Notes under the pieces: model-generated
Told to the model about the DNA's origin: nothing
Seen by the model: the letters and a program-made list of their open reading frames with translations, nothing else
Databases searched by the model: none
Shown here: positions 1-9,225 of the stretch, one piece after another
Numbering within the stretch: position 1 is the first letter of the stretch
Layout: the number at the start of each line of letters is the position of its first letter
Position numbers and translations under genes: made by a program
Assembly (NCBI GenBank): GCA_017643395.1
Contig: JAEPNP010000002.1
Location: forward strand, 102,290-166,289
Direction of reading: 5' to 3'
Origin: Rhodothermales bacterium
GTDB lineage: Bacteria > Bacteroidota > Rhodothermia > Rhodothermales > UBA10348
Length of the DNA: 64,000 nt

Positions 1-233
1 CGTGCGGGCACCTCAGACCGCCCGACGCCGACAAGCATGGTATGAGAACCCACCTGCTGACGCGCCTTCGCGACCTGATCCAGGGCATCCTGCCCATCGC
101 GAAAGAACAATACGCCGATGGGCCACCTCGCCTCCGATGCGGTTTCGGGGCCCGTAACCACGCATCCGGCATCTACCGCATCCGCGATCTCAAGGCGCTC
201 CTGATCAGTGGCGTTCAGCAGCAGAATGTGCAT
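1..233 (-). CDS. Partial receiver-like protein, N-terminus only
   Basis: An ATG at 233-231 opens a reading frame with no stop down to the window edge (77 codons). The product begins MHILLLNATD and alternates short hydrophobic strands (ILLL, IGVLFF, TMLVGVG) with helices, including a segment ALDQVAKARQQ. This pattern resembles the first half of a response-regulator receiver (flavodoxin-like) domain, but the visible part contains no definite phosphoacceptor aspartate. It diverges from the GAF-domain gene that starts about 110 bases away. The family assignment is an inference from strand pattern only. The rest of the gene lies outside the window. Confidence 0.55.
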   Translation of the reverse strand, partial: MHILLLNATDQERLEIADAVDAGCVVTGPETASEARWPIGVLFFRDGQDALDQVAKARQQVGSHTMLVGVGRSEVPA

Positions 234-340
234 GCGAGAGCGAGGAAGAGAGAAATTGGCGCAACTCCTGTAATGACCGGACGTTAACGCGCACAAAGAG
301 ATTGCGACGCACCGTTAGCATTCGCGGCGCCGCCACAATA

Positions 341-2698
341 ATGGATACAACCTTCCCATTCACGCAGAAATTGAGCCTTGGGCCGCTCATCGACTTCTGG
401 AAGTCGATGGCCGGAGAGGGCGACAAGTCTGCGGACTCCTTCATCCGCACGCTGATGAAGGAGGTCAAGGCGCACCCGGTTGTCGGGCGCAAGGAACTGA
501 CAGTGGAAGAGCTGGACGGGCCGTCCGACCTCGTTCACAAGCTCATGAGCGCCGTGTTTCCGTGGGCCACGATCGACCGGCATATCGCTGCTGCGATCGT
601 GCCGTTCGAGCTGGCGCCGTTCTACACAACGCCTGCCTGGGATGAGCTGGATCTCCTGGCGTTTTTCAGCCCTGAGACGAATCCCGCCTGCCCGATGACG
701 CAGACGGAGATGACGGAGGCACGCACGATGAAGGCGTACCACCTCATCCTGGAGCGCCTGTATGGTGCCGGATCAGACTTCAATTTGCCGTTCGTGGTGG
801 GCCGGCGACAGCCCGAAAACGGACTGGAGCGCTTCTTCCAGATCGAAATTGACCCCCGGTTTGTGCAGGTCAGCGTCAAGGGCGGCAAGCCGCGCCTCAA
901 GGAGGAGACCATCCGGGAGCTGCTGCATGATCCCACCAACCTCAAGCTCTGGCGCGAGCATCTGCCTCCGGAGCGGTTTGTGTTCTCCGGCTTTGGCCTG
1001 GTGCGCGCCATTGAGGTGACCAACCAGCAGATTCTGTCGCTGATCAAGAACGACTTGCTTGATCATCGGGATTTTACGGCCGATGCGGGGCTAGACGTGC
1101 TTCAGGGCCATATCCGCTCACTTCTCGGCAAGCCGGATCTGGAACTTGGCATCCTGGCCCTCGAGAGCCAGTGTGTTGCTGACCTCGGCAACAGCCGGGT
1201 GGTCGGCCGGAGCCTGGTGCTTTCCGAGAACGCGCTCCCGGAATGCTCCAAGACTCACGTCTCGGCCTACGCGCGAGCCATCGAGTACGGAGAGCCGGTT
1301 TTTGTGCAGGATCTCGATCACAGCGAGGCCATGACCGGCCTCGAGTGGCATGTGCAGCAGATGGGCTTCCGGAGCCTGGCTGTGTTTCCCCTGCGGGAAA
1401 GCAACCGGGTCGTCGGACTGCTGGAACTGGTCTCCCGGGAGGCGGAGAATCTCACCCCGCGCAGCGCAATGCGGCTGGCGGATGTGACACCACTGCTCGC
1501 GACTGCACTGAACCGCACGCTCGAGGAACGCGAGAACCGCATTCAGTCCTTTATCAAACGGAATTACACCGCCATTCACCCCATCGTTGAGTGGCGCTTC
1601 CGCCGGGCGGCGCTGGAGCAGATGGACGCGCGCACTCCGGTGCCCATCGGCCCCATTGTGTTTGAAGACGTGTATCCGCTGTACGGACTGTCCGACATCC
1701 GGCACTCTTCCACGCTGCGCGCCGACGCAATTCAGGACGACCTGACCGAGCAGTTGGGGCTGGCATTGGCGGTAATCATCGAGGCCTCCTCCATCAAGGC
1801 GCAGCCTGCACTGGACGAGCTCGGTTTCCGTCTAGGGCGTCAGATTGATGAGCTTCGAGGAGAGATGCTTGCGGGCGAGGAAAGTGAGCCTATGCGACTC
1901 CTTCGTGAGGAGGTGGAGCCGCTCTTCGATGCCCTGGCGCAGCTCGGACCGACCGTAGCCAAACGCGTCGAGGAGTACCGCGACAGCATCGACCCCGAAC
2001 TGGGCATGGTGTATCGCAAGCGGCGCGACTTTGAGGTGGCACTGACGCTGATCAATGACAGGCTGTCACGGTTCCTGGATGCCCGCGAGGAGGTGGCGCA
2101 GGGCCTGACCACGCACTACTTCGAGAAGTACCGCACCGACGGCATCGACTACAATATCTACGCTGGCGCTGCCCTGCGAGAGGACGGCCAGTTCGACGAT
2201 CTGGACCTGCGCAACCTTCGACTTTGGCAGCTCATGACCATGGCCGGTTGTGTGTGGGAGATGGAGCAGCTGAAGCCGGATCTACCGCTCGCACTCGAGG
2301 TCGCGCACCTGATTCTGGTGCAGTCCAACCCGCTTTCCATCCGTTTTCGCCCCGACGAGAAGAAGTTCGACGTTGACGGCGCCTACAACATTCGCTACGA
2401 GATCGTCAAAAAGCGCATCGACAAAGCGGAAATTCGGGGCACGGGCGAACGCCTGACCCAGGCGGGCAAAATTGCCATCGCATATTCGCTTGCCAGCGAG
2501 CAGCGCGAGTATCTCCGTTACCTCGAGTATCTCCAGGGTGCAGGCTACCTTGAGCCCGGCGTTGAGATGCTGGAGCTGGAGCCGCTGCAGGGCGTGCACG
2601 GCCTGCGCGCCATGCGCGTGACGGTAGCACGGACTCAGCCGTCGGACGACTTCCTGGTGGAGGTGCTGCCTGCGACTGTGGCGCTGACGCGGGACTGA
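341..2698 (+). CDS. GAF domain-containing protein (large cytosolic sensor)
   Basis: The product is a 785-residue soluble protein. A GAF-like domain lies at roughly residues 250-415: conserved small strands and the stretch MGFRSLAVFPLRESNRVVGLLELVSRE resemble the core of GAF small-ligand or regulatory modules. No kinase, cyclase or HTH output domain is visible. The C-terminal half is helical, with long charged segments (LREEVEPLFDAL, LINDRLSRFLDAREE). Multi-hundred-residue GAF proteins of this layout are common in Bacteroidota, with no established function. An upstream TTG at 302 is also in frame. I prefer the ATG at 341 because the extra 13 residues are Arg-rich and look non-coding. It is not obviously in an operon, and the downstream 816 bases are repetitive. 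Confidence 0.75.
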   Translation: MDTTFPFTQKLSLGPLIDFWKSMAGEGDKSADSFIRTLMKEVKAHPVVGRKELTVEELDGPSDLVHKLMSAVFPWATIDRHIAAAIVPFELAPFYTTPAWDELDLLAFFSPETNPACPMTQTEMTEARTMKAYHLILERLYGAGSDFNLPFVVGRRQPENGLERFFQIEIDPRFVQVSVKGGKPRLKEETIRELLHDPTNLKLWREHLPPERFVFSGFGLVRAIEVTNQQILSLIKNDLLDHRDFTADAGLDVLQGHIRSLLGKPDLELGILALESQCVADLGNSRVVGRSLVLSENALPECSKTHVSAYARAIEYGEPVFVQDLDHSEAMTGLEWHVQQMGFRSLAVFPLRESNRVVGLLELVSREAENLTPRSAMRLADVTPLLATALNRTLEERENRIQSFIKRNYTAIHPIVEWRFRRAALEQMDARTPVPIGPIVFEDVYPLYGLSDIRHSSTLRADAIQDDLTEQLGLALAVIIEASSIKAQPALDELGFRLGRQIDELRGEMLAGEESEPMRLLREEVEPLFDALAQLGPTVAKRVEEYRDSIDPELGMVYRKRRDFEVALTLINDRLSRFLDAREEVAQGLTTHYFEKYRTDGIDYNIYAGAALREDGQFDDLDLRNLRLWQLMTMAGCVWEMEQLKPDLPLALEVAHLILVQSNPLSIRFRPDEKKFDVDGAYNIRYEIVKKRIDKAEIRGTGERLTQAGKIAIAYSLASEQREYLRYLEYLQGAGYLEPGVEMLELEPLQGVHGLRAMRVTVARTQPSDDFLVEVLPATVALTRD

Positions 2699-3021
2699 GG
2701 CTGGTTGGGGCGATTCCGCCGGCGTGGTTCGGTGGCGTGGTTTCGGCGATGCGGTTCGGCGATGCTGCGGCGCGGGGCGGCGGCGAGCGGCGCGGGTTCG
2801 GCGGCGAAGTTTCGGCGGTGCGGCTCGGCGGCGCGGCGATGCGGCGCGGATTCGGCGCTGAGGTTCGGCGGCGCGGGCTCGGCGGCGCGCGGCGCGGCAG
2901 CGGGTGGCGGCGGCGCGGGTTCGGCGGCGCGGGTTCGGCGGTGGGCGGCGCGGCGGCGGGTGGCGGCGGCGCGGGTTCGGCGGCGAACTTTCGACGGCGC
3001 GGCAGGGCACGAATTGCCGCA

Positions 3022-3210
3022 AACGTGGACTTTCGGCCCCCGATTCCACGTTAGTTAGACCGCGACGGGACCCCAAGTCGAATGGGGCGCCATATTCCAC
3101 TTGGCCACTGCTTCGAAGCAGCCTTGAGTGGAATCCTCACCCCGCATTCCATGTGGCGGCCGCGCTGAGGCGCCTCAGCCCTGAGCGGAATCCTCACCCC
3201 TCATTCCACG
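3022..3210. repeat. Cluster of short imperfect palindromes
   Basis: Three palindromes have TGGAA and TTCCA arms around a C-rich centre. At 3022-3052 the arms are AACGTGGA and TCCACGTT. At 3129-3151 they are TGGAAT and ATTCCA. At 3185-3210 they are CGGAAT and ATTCCACG. The last two lie inside a 57-bp-period direct repeat (3126-3170 and 3183-3226) that ends in GGCCGCGCTGA. The same arm and centre pattern recurs at 34735-35093, so this is a repeat family and not chance. Confidence 0.7.
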
Positions 3211-3237
3211 TCGCGGCCGCGCTGACTTGCCTCCGGA

Positions 3238-3420
3238 CCACGCGCACGGGACGGCGGCGGCGGCCACGCGCACGGGACGGCGGCGGCGGCTACGCGCACG
3301 GGACGGCGGCGGCCACGCGCACGAGGCGACTCCGGCCACGCGCACGGGACGGCGGCGGCGGCCACGCGCACGAGACGGCGACTCCGGCCACGCGCACGAG
3401 ACGACTCCGGCTACACGCCC
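3238..3420. repeat. Degenerate ~24-27 bp tandem repeat
   Basis: Seven or so copies of a unit starting CACGCGCACG(A/G)GACGGC are strung together. They vary by insertion or loss of GGC triplets and by replacement with GACTCCGG. Unit length changes by multiples of three, but neither strand gives a plausible protein. Unlike a CRISPR array, there are no unique spacers. Confidence 0.75.
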
Positions 3421-3514
3421 GGCGAGCGGCGACCCCGCGCTCGGCAACCCGCGCGAACAACCCAGCAATCCGCGCCCGCGGCCAAATCCGCCAAGCGCCG
3501 CGCCGCGCCCCCCG

Positions 3515-4006
3515 TCAGTCCAGCGCCTTCGGAGGCATCAACGCCGTCAAGAGCCCGTGCCCGACGCGAACGCGGTCCCACTGCTCGGCGGCGAACTCGA
3601 TACGCGCCATGCACGCGGTCGGCATGCGGATGTCGCCCCCGCCGATAAACGCAGACACGGCCTGGGACCACCCGGGCTCGTGCCCTGCAAACATCACGGT
3701 GTCAACCGCATCGGGCAATCCACCGGCCAGATTCAGGATAGTGCCGGGACCAGCACCGTAGAGTTCGCGATGCAACCGGATTTGGACATCCCACTCCCCC
3801 GCGTCCCGCGCCAACTCTATGGTGGTCCGGGCGCGCACGGCGGTTGAACTGAGAATCAGATCGGGCACACCACCGGTCGCTGCCAGCAGCTTGCCGAGTC
3901 GCTTCGCCGCTCTGATCCCTCGCGGTGCCAGCGGTCGGTCATGGTCTTCTCCGTAGTCCGCATTCCAGTCAGACTTGGCGTGTCGAACAAGAACAATGGT
4001 TTTCAT
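3515..4006 (-). CDS. sixA: SixA-like phosphohistidine phosphatase
   Basis: The product is a 163-residue histidine-phosphatase superfamily protein. The N-terminus MKTIVLVRHAKSDWN carries the catalytic RHA/RHG motif. A second active-site histidine is in MFAGHEPGW, and the acidic residue and arginine of the family are in STAVRARTT. The size and the HAKSDW signature match SixA, which removes phosphate from phosphohistidine in His-containing phosphotransfer proteins. Its start codon overlaps the stop of the upstream membrane gene by 4 nt (TCAT on the plus strand), so the two are probably translated together. The true substrate in this lineage is not known. Confidence 0.85.
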   Translation of the reverse strand: MKTIVLVRHAKSDWNADYGEDHDRPLAPRGIRAAKRLGKLLAATGGVPDLILSSTAVRARTTIELARDAGEWDVQIRLHRELYGAGPGTILNLAGGLPDAVDTVMFAGHEPGWSQAVSAFIGGGDIRMPTACMARIEFAAEQWDRVRVGHGLLTALMPPKALD

Positions 4007-4638
4007 GTCAGTCCGGCATTCAGGGCAAACACAATCCAGATGTACACAACGATGAACATGACGATGCCCACTGAGAGGCCCACCATGAACACGGTGTAAG
4101 AGATCCGCAGCAGCTCAAACTTTCGCGTCAGCACTTTACCGAGATTGTAGATGTCCCGCATCATCTGGCTGTACAGCACGTCGGGGCGGTTCAGCAGCTC
4201 CATCATGCCCGTCAGGTAATCCTGCTGCGGCATGTGCACAAAGTGCCCAAAAAACAGAATGTTGGCGCGATTGGCGCGCACGTCCTCCAGCGACACGAGA
4301 TTCGACGTCACGCGGGGCCTCGCCGCCAGAACCGCGTACACAATCGAAATAAGGCAAGCTACCAGCAGAATCGACGTCGGAAGCAACAACCAGGGATTAC
4401 TGTCGATCTTGGGTGACAGCGAGGCGATTATGATGGAAATGATGATGCCGTTGATCGAGATCATGATGTTGGCCTTTGTATCGGCCAGCGCACTCAGATC
4501 CATGTGCACCCGGTACGAGGTGCGGAACATGGTCTCCACGCCCCGTGTCAACTTCTTCGGCAGCCGCTCCGCTTCGTCCTTCCACGCGGGACGCTCCTTT
4601 TCTTCGCTGGCCGCCGCCACGGTTTCCTGATTTGCCAT
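4003..4638 (-). CDS. Pycsar-effector-like membrane protein (PycTM/DUF5706)
   Basis: The product has 211 residues. The segment LADTKANIMISINGIIISIIIAS is characteristic of the PycTM (DUF5706) family, whose founding members are the membrane-damaging effectors of Pycsar antiphage systems. I see three membrane segments, at about residues 57-75 (the ISINGIIISIII helix), 83-107 and 181-207. A cytosolic loop between the second and third contains the ILFFGHF and MMRDIYNLGKVLTRKFELL helices. No uridylate or cytidylate cyclase lies next to it, so it is an orphan effector-like gene. Its only operon partner is sixA, which it overlaps by 4 nt. It may be a housekeeping homologue and not a defence gene. Confidence 0.75.
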   Translation of the reverse strand: MANQETVAAASEEKERPAWKDEAERLPKKLTRGVETMFRTSYRVHMDLSALADTKANIMISINGIIISIIIASLSPKIDSNPWLLLPTSILLVACLISIVYAVLAARPRVTSNLVSLEDVRANRANILFFGHFVHMPQQDYLTGMMELLNRPDVLYSQMMRDIYNLGKVLTRKFELLRISYTVFMVGLSVGIVMFIVVYIWIVFALNAGLT

Positions 4639-4669
4639 TCGCCGGGATTCAGAATTGCATCACAAGGTA

Positions 4670-5527
4670 GTGCGCCGCGCCCTCTCGCCCACCCTGTTCG
4701 GGGCCTTTCTTCTGCCGGTCCTGCTTGCGCCGGCATGCCAGCTGCCGCAACCAGCACCGACTCCCGAATACCTGCAGCCCGCACGCACGATCACGCTTCC
4801 CCGCATCCTCAACGAGGTATCGGGGCTGGCCGTTGCGGGCCCGGATCTGCTCCTGGCGGTTCAGGATGAGGAGGGTGACCTCTTCGGCGTGAACCCGGAA
4901 GACGGTGAGGTGCTGTTCCGGGCCGAGTTTGCGGGCGATGGGGACTTCGAAGGCCTGGACGTCTCGGGCGACAGCGTCTACGTGCTGCGATCCGACCCCC
5001 GGGTTTGGGTTACCGCCATTCCGAACGCCGACGGCGACATCGATGCGCGTCGGCAACGGATCGACCTGCATGGTTCTTGTGACGCCGAGGGACTGGCGGT
5101 ACATCCCGCCACGGGAGAGCTGTGGTTGTCGTGCAAGGAGTCTCCCGGCCGCGGCGTCGGCAGGGTGCGCGCCATTTGGGCCTCCCCGTTCTATGCCGCC
5201 GACGAGGCAGAACCTCGGCTCGCACTGAGAATGCCTCCGCCGACCGTTTTCGGCTCGGATGAACCGATGCGGCGCGGTTTATTCAAACCTTCGGGACTGC
5301 TGTTTAACGCAGCCGGTGACCATCTGCTGGTATTGTCGGCTTCGTCACGAACACTACACGCGTACGCCTTGCCAGAAATCGAGCCGATTGCGTCATGGGC
5401 ACTTGACCCGGATGTATTTCCGCAGCCTGAGGCTCTGGCGCAGGCGGCAGACGGCACGCTCTACGTAGCCACAGAGGCTCGCGGAGGACGCGCCGTCATT
5501 GGAGTATTTCCGGACTTTCCGTTTTGA
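4670..5527 (+). CDS. SdiA-regulated/YjiK-like lipoprotein
   Basis: The product is a predicted lipoprotein with a beta-propeller-type fold. From the GTG at 4670 the protein begins with Arg-Arg, then a hydrophobic stretch ending LLAPAC, a lipobox-like site. An in-frame TTG at 4655 is the alternative start. The body has the hallmarks of the SdiA-regulated (YjiK) family: NEVSGLAV near the start, DFEGLDVSGDSVYVL, CDAEGLAVHPATGELWL, a KPSGLLF motif and a closing FPQPEALAQAADGTLYVATE. Each repeat reads like a propeller blade with a GL(A/D)V strand. It ends with a 4-nt TTGA overlap onto the metallophosphoesterase-barrel gene, so they are likely translationally coupled. The substrate is unknown. Confidence 0.75.
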   Translation: MRRALSPTLFGAFLLPVLLAPACQLPQPAPTPEYLQPARTITLPRILNEVSGLAVAGPDLLLAVQDEEGDLFGVNPEDGEVLFRAEFAGDGDFEGLDVSGDSVYVLRSDPRVWVTAIPNADGDIDARRQRIDLHGSCDAEGLAVHPATGELWLSCKESPGRGVGRVRAIWASPFYAADEAEPRLALRMPPPTVFGSDEPMRRGLFKPSGLLFNAAGDHLLVLSASSRTLHAYALPEIEPIASWALDPDVFPQPEALAQAADGTLYVATEARGGRAVIGVFPDFPF

Positions 5528-8500
5528 CTTTTTCTGCCCGTCTGCTAATTCTCTTTTTCGCGATGGTGCCGCTTCTGCAGGCATCCGCACAGCAGGCGTC
5601 CATCGTCCAGCGAGTCTTCCTGATTGGGGACAGCGGCGGGTTCGACCCCGACCTTGATGAGCCGCTGTTGACCATGCTGCGGGAAAAGCTGCTTGACGCG
5701 GACTCACTCGGCACGGTCGTTTTCCTTGGCGACAACATCTACCAGCGGGGCTTGCCGGACTCAGCGGACGCGGGATTTCAGCTCGCCGAGGCCCGACTTC
5801 GTCAGCAGCTCGATGCAGTCAAAGGAACGGGTGGACGCGTAGTCCTGGTGCCGGGCAACCACGACTGGGATCATTCCGGGCCGAACGGGCTGGCCAATGT
5901 GCTGAACCAGGAGCGCTACACCGAGGCGTATCTGGACCAGGGAAACACGTTTTTGCCCGATGGCGGTCTGCCCGGTCCTTCCCTGGTTGAGCTGGCCGAA
6001 GGCCTTGATTTGATCGCCATCGACACGGAGTGGTGGCTGCGCACGGGCCAGAAGGCCTTCGGCGAGGGCGAGCACTATGAGACGCGGGAGGAAGGGGACT
6101 TCCTCGCCAATCTCTCGGACCTGCTGCGGCGGCGCGACGACAACCGGCTGATCATCGTTGGACACCACCCGATGCGCAGCAACGGCCCGCACGGGGGCCG
6201 CTTTCCGCTGACAAAGCACATCTTCCCCCTCACCGACCTGTGGGAAAACGCCTGGGTGCCGTTGCCTCTCATCGGCAGTGCGTATCCCCTGGCAGTCTCC
6301 ATATCGGGTGGCAAACAGGACCTCTCGCATCCGCGCTACCGATCCTACCGGCAGGCTCTGATGCGCATTTTCGAGCGCCATGAGGAGCACCTTGTCTACG
6401 CATCCGGCCACGACCACTCCCTGCAGCACTTCCCGGTCGGCACCATTGACTACATCGTATCCGGGTCTTCCACCCGCCCGAAGTATGTCGGCAAAGGCCG
6501 AGGAGCCGAGTTCACCAGCTCCATCCCCGGCTTCTTCGAGCTGGTCTACTACAACGACGGCTCCTCCAGGCTGATTGCGCACACGGTCGAGGACACCATC
6601 TACGACGCTGTAATCCATCCGCCCCGGCCAACGGACACAGCGCTTCCGCGCACTGAAGAAGAGCCGGTCTCACCGTTTGAAACATCCTACTCCGGCGCTG
6701 CGGCCCCGGAACTGGAAGCAGGGCCACTGCGCAAGGCATTCCTCGGCCAGGCCCACCGAGACGCATGGACCACGCCCGTGACCGTGCCCGTACTCAACGT
6801 GCGCGAACTGGGCCTCCGGCCGACCCAACGAGGGGGCGGGCAGCAAACGCTGTCCATCCGATTGGAGGACGCATCGGGCAACGAGTATGCGCTTCGATCG
6901 CTGGCCAAGGATCCCACCAAGACCCTGCCGCTTGAGTTGCAGGACACCGTGGCCCGCGACATCGTGCTGGATCAGGTGGCGATTCTACACCCCTACGGAG
7001 CACTCCTGGTGCCTCCCCTCGCCGAAGCCACGGGAGTCTACCACGCCAAGCCCCGGGTCTATTTCGTGCCCGACGATCCGGCGCTGGCGCCCTACACCGA
7101 GGTGGTTGGCGGCCGCATGATGATGCTGGAGGAACGCCCGGACGACGACATGTCCCATGCGCCCCACTTCGGAGCTCCGGAAGAGGTGGTCGGCGCCGCT
7201 AAGATGTACAGCGAACTGCTCGAGGACAATGACCACCGGGTCGATGCGCGGTTCTTCGCCCGCACCCGGGTATTGGACATGTTCATGGCCGATTGGGACC
7301 GCCATGAGGACCAGTTCAGGTGGGCCGAATTCGATCCGCCGGACGACAACGGCAAGTGGTTTCGACCCATACCGCGGGACAGAGACTGGGCGTTCAACCG
7401 CATGAACGGCCTGTTTCCGAATCTGGTGCAAACCCGATGGATAGAGCCCAAATTCCAGGAATTCGCCCCCAGGTACGGGTTTATGGCGGGCCTGAATCGG
7501 CAGGGCCTTCCCCAGGATCGTCGACTGACCTCTGAGCTCACGCCGGAGGATTGGACCGCAATCGCAGACTCTGTCACCGCGGCGTTGACGGACTCCGTGT
7601 TTGACGCCGCCATTGCGCAGTGGCCGGAGAGTATTCAGACGCTGCACGGCGAGGAGTTCCATCGCATCATGCGCGAACGGCGCGCCCGACTCACCAGAGC
7701 GGTTCGCACCTACACGGGATTCCTGGACCGCACCGTCGACGTGGTGATGTCCGACAAGCACGAAGAGTTCGTCCTGGCGCCGACCGAAAACGGCGGGACC
7801 GAGCTGACGGTGTACAAAACCACGAAAGAAGGCACCAGGCGAAAGGTGCTCTATCAGCGCACGTTCGACCCCGGACGAACCCAGGAAGTGCGGCTGTACG
7901 GCATGGGAGGCAACGACCGCTTCCAGGCCCACGATGTCGGCCGCGGCATTCGATTCCACCTCATCGGAGGGACCGGAGATGACGAATTCCGCGGCTCCCC
8001 GAATACCCCATACAGCGTCTACATCTACGATACGATCGGGGGCATGGTCATCGAGGAGCCGGGCATGAGCAGGAACCGGCTCAGCACCAACCCGACCGTC
8101 AACCGATACGATCGCACAGATTTCCGCTTCAATTCCGTCCTCGCGGTGGCCATGATCGGCGCCAATGAGGACGATGGGCTCTTTGTCGGAGGCGGACCAC
8201 TCATCATGCGGCACCGATTCCGCAAGGAACCCTTTGCGGCCCGCCACCGGATCCGCGCCGCCTCAGCCGCACGTTTTGAGGCATTCCAGATTCTGTACGA
8301 CGCGGAGATGCTGAAGCTCTGGGGTGCCTGGGATCTGACGATGGACGTTGAGATCCACTCACCCGGAAGCTTCCGCAACTTCTTCGGGTTGGGCAACGAA
8401 ACGGTCAACAATCGCCCCAACCGCGAATTCTATCAGGCCCGCATCACAGAGGGGCGCATCCAGCCTGGATTGCGCAGAGCCCTCTCACCGACGTCCTACC

Positions 8501-9162
8501 TCTGGATCAGGCCGTTCGCACAGAACCTGCGCGTCAGCTCCGACCCGGGACGATTTATTTCACAAGCCGGGATTTCGCCTTCCAGCTTCCGCGACCAACT
8601 ACACGCGGGCCTTGAGGCGCAGATCGTGTTCGACTCCCGGGACAGCCGTGTACTCCCCCGCCGCGGGCTGCACTGGCGCACCTCGGCGACCTGGCACGAG
8701 GGACTGAGCAACGAGTCTCGCAGCTACGGGCGGCTTTGGACCCAGGCCTCGACCTATTTCTCCCGCTCAGACGACACCCCGTTCACCTTCGCGACGCGCG
8801 CGGGGGCCGAGCATGTCACCGGAACGTTCCCCTTCTGGGACGCAGCAACCCTGGGCGGTGAGGACAATCTGCGGGGATTCTCAAGCACTCGCTTTGCGGG
8901 TCGCACCTCCCTGTACCACAATCTGGAGGCCCGGGCGCGGGTGAAGCGCTTTGCCGGATACCTCGCGAACGGACAGTGGGGGGTGCTGGGATTCGTGGAT
9001 CACGGACGGGTCTGGACCGACGGCGAATCTTCCAGGGTGTGGCACCGGGCTGCCGGCCTGGGTGCCTGGATGTCGCTGTTCGACGCGCTGACGTTCCGAG
9101 CCCGGGTCGGATTCTCCGAAGAGCAGCGCCACGTGGTGATCGGATCGGGCTTCGCCTTCTGA
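5524..9162 (+). CDS. Metallophosphoesterase / kinase-like / outer-membrane beta-barrel fusion
   Basis: This 1212-residue secreted protein has a signal peptide ending ASAQ. Residues ~25-330 carry calcineurin-like phosphoesterase motifs in order: GDSGG, LGDNIY, GNHDW, GHHPM, GHDHS. Residues ~455-640 contain LRSLAKDPTK, then FMADWDRHEDQFRW and PIPRDRDWAF. These recall the catalytic D-x-D-R-H...N/Q and metal-binding aspartate of atypical (HipA/Fam20/PI4K-like) kinases; this reading is an inference. From ~870 to the end, strands with alternating Gly and aromatic residues (GGEDNLRGFSSTRFAG, final aromatic Phe) fit a BamA/TamA-type surface-antigen barrel. The start is a TTG overlapping the stop of the preceding lipoprotein gene. 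The product is probably an outer-membrane enzyme facing the periplasm or the surface. Confidence 0.8.
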   Translation: MTFSARLLILFFAMVPLLQASAQQASIVQRVFLIGDSGGFDPDLDEPLLTMLREKLLDADSLGTVVFLGDNIYQRGLPDSADAGFQLAEARLRQQLDAVKGTGGRVVLVPGNHDWDHSGPNGLANVLNQERYTEAYLDQGNTFLPDGGLPGPSLVELAEGLDLIAIDTEWWLRTGQKAFGEGEHYETREEGDFLANLSDLLRRRDDNRLIIVGHHPMRSNGPHGGRFPLTKHIFPLTDLWENAWVPLPLIGSAYPLAVSISGGKQDLSHPRYRSYRQALMRIFERHEEHLVYASGHDHSLQHFPVGTIDYIVSGSSTRPKYVGKGRGAEFTSSIPGFFELVYYNDGSSRLIAHTVEDTIYDAVIHPPRPTDTALPRTEEEPVSPFETSYSGAAAPELEAGPLRKAFLGQAHRDAWTTPVTVPVLNVRELGLRPTQRGGGQQTLSIRLEDASGNEYALRSLAKDPTKTLPLELQDTVARDIVLDQVAILHPYGALLVPPLAEATGVYHAKPRVYFVPDDPALAPYTEVVGGRMMMLEERPDDDMSHAPHFGAPEEVVGAAKMYSELLEDNDHRVDARFFARTRVLDMFMADWDRHEDQFRWAEFDPPDDNGKWFRPIPRDRDWAFNRMNGLFPNLVQTRWIEPKFQEFAPRYGFMAGLNRQGLPQDRRLTSELTPEDWTAIADSVTAALTDSVFDAAIAQWPESIQTLHGEEFHRIMRERRARLTRAVRTYTGFLDRTVDVVMSDKHEEFVLAPTENGGTELTVYKTTKEGTRRKVLYQRTFDPGRTQEVRLYGMGGNDRFQAHDVGRGIRFHLIGGTGDDEFRGSPNTPYSVYIYDTIGGMVIEEPGMSRNRLSTNPTVNRYDRTDFRFNSVLAVAMIGANEDDGLFVGGGPLIMRHRFRKEPFAARHRIRAASAARFEAFQILYDAEMLKLWGAWDLTMDVEIHSPGSFRNFFGLGNETVNNRPNREFYQARITEGRIQPGLRRALSPTSYLWIRPFAQNLRVSSDPGRFISQAGISPSSFRDQLHAGLEAQIVFDSRDSRVLPRRGLHWRTSATWHEGLSNESRSYGRLWTQASTYFSRSDDTPFTFATRAGAEHVTGTFPFWDAATLGGEDNLRGFSSTRFAGRTSLYHNLEARARVKRFAGYLANGQWGVLGFVDHGRVWTDGESSRVWHRAAGLGAWMSLFDALTFRARVGFSEEQRHVVIGSGFAF

Positions 9163-9225
9163 CCGGACCCGCGTCGGCCGTTCGGTTGCGGGCACGGACC
9201 CCATCGCCCGGAAAATCCTGAGACA

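Larger units (their letters stand above)
2699..3514. repeat. GC-rich low-complexity intergenic block
   Basis: This 816-base gap between two convergent genes holds no credible gene. Bases 2705-3000 are an irregular GGCGCGGGTTCGGCGGC-type array. Bases 3022-3210 contain palindromes and a 57-bp duplication. Bases 3238-3420 contain a degenerate tandem repeat built on CACGCGCACGGGACGGCGGC. Open frames run through all phases only because stop codons are rare in such sequence. Their translations are nothing but Gly/Ala/Arg or Arg/Pro/Thr. Confidence 0.8.

Noticed and set aside
2705-3058. Open frames of 105-117 codons on the plus strand
   Set aside because: Pure Gly/Ala/Arg translation of a GGC-rich low-complexity array; several frames are open at once.
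3238-3420. Possible CRISPR array
   Set aside because: Units are contiguous without unique spacers, length varies by GGC triplets, and no cas gene is present.
3227-3847. Plus-strand frames of 206-285 codons across the repeat block
   Set aside because: They run from a tandem repeat into DNA antisense to sixA; no protein-like composition.
6985-8247. 420-codon minus-strand frame
   Set aside because: Antisense to the phosphoesterase-barrel gene, no recognisable domain; arises from high GC codon use.
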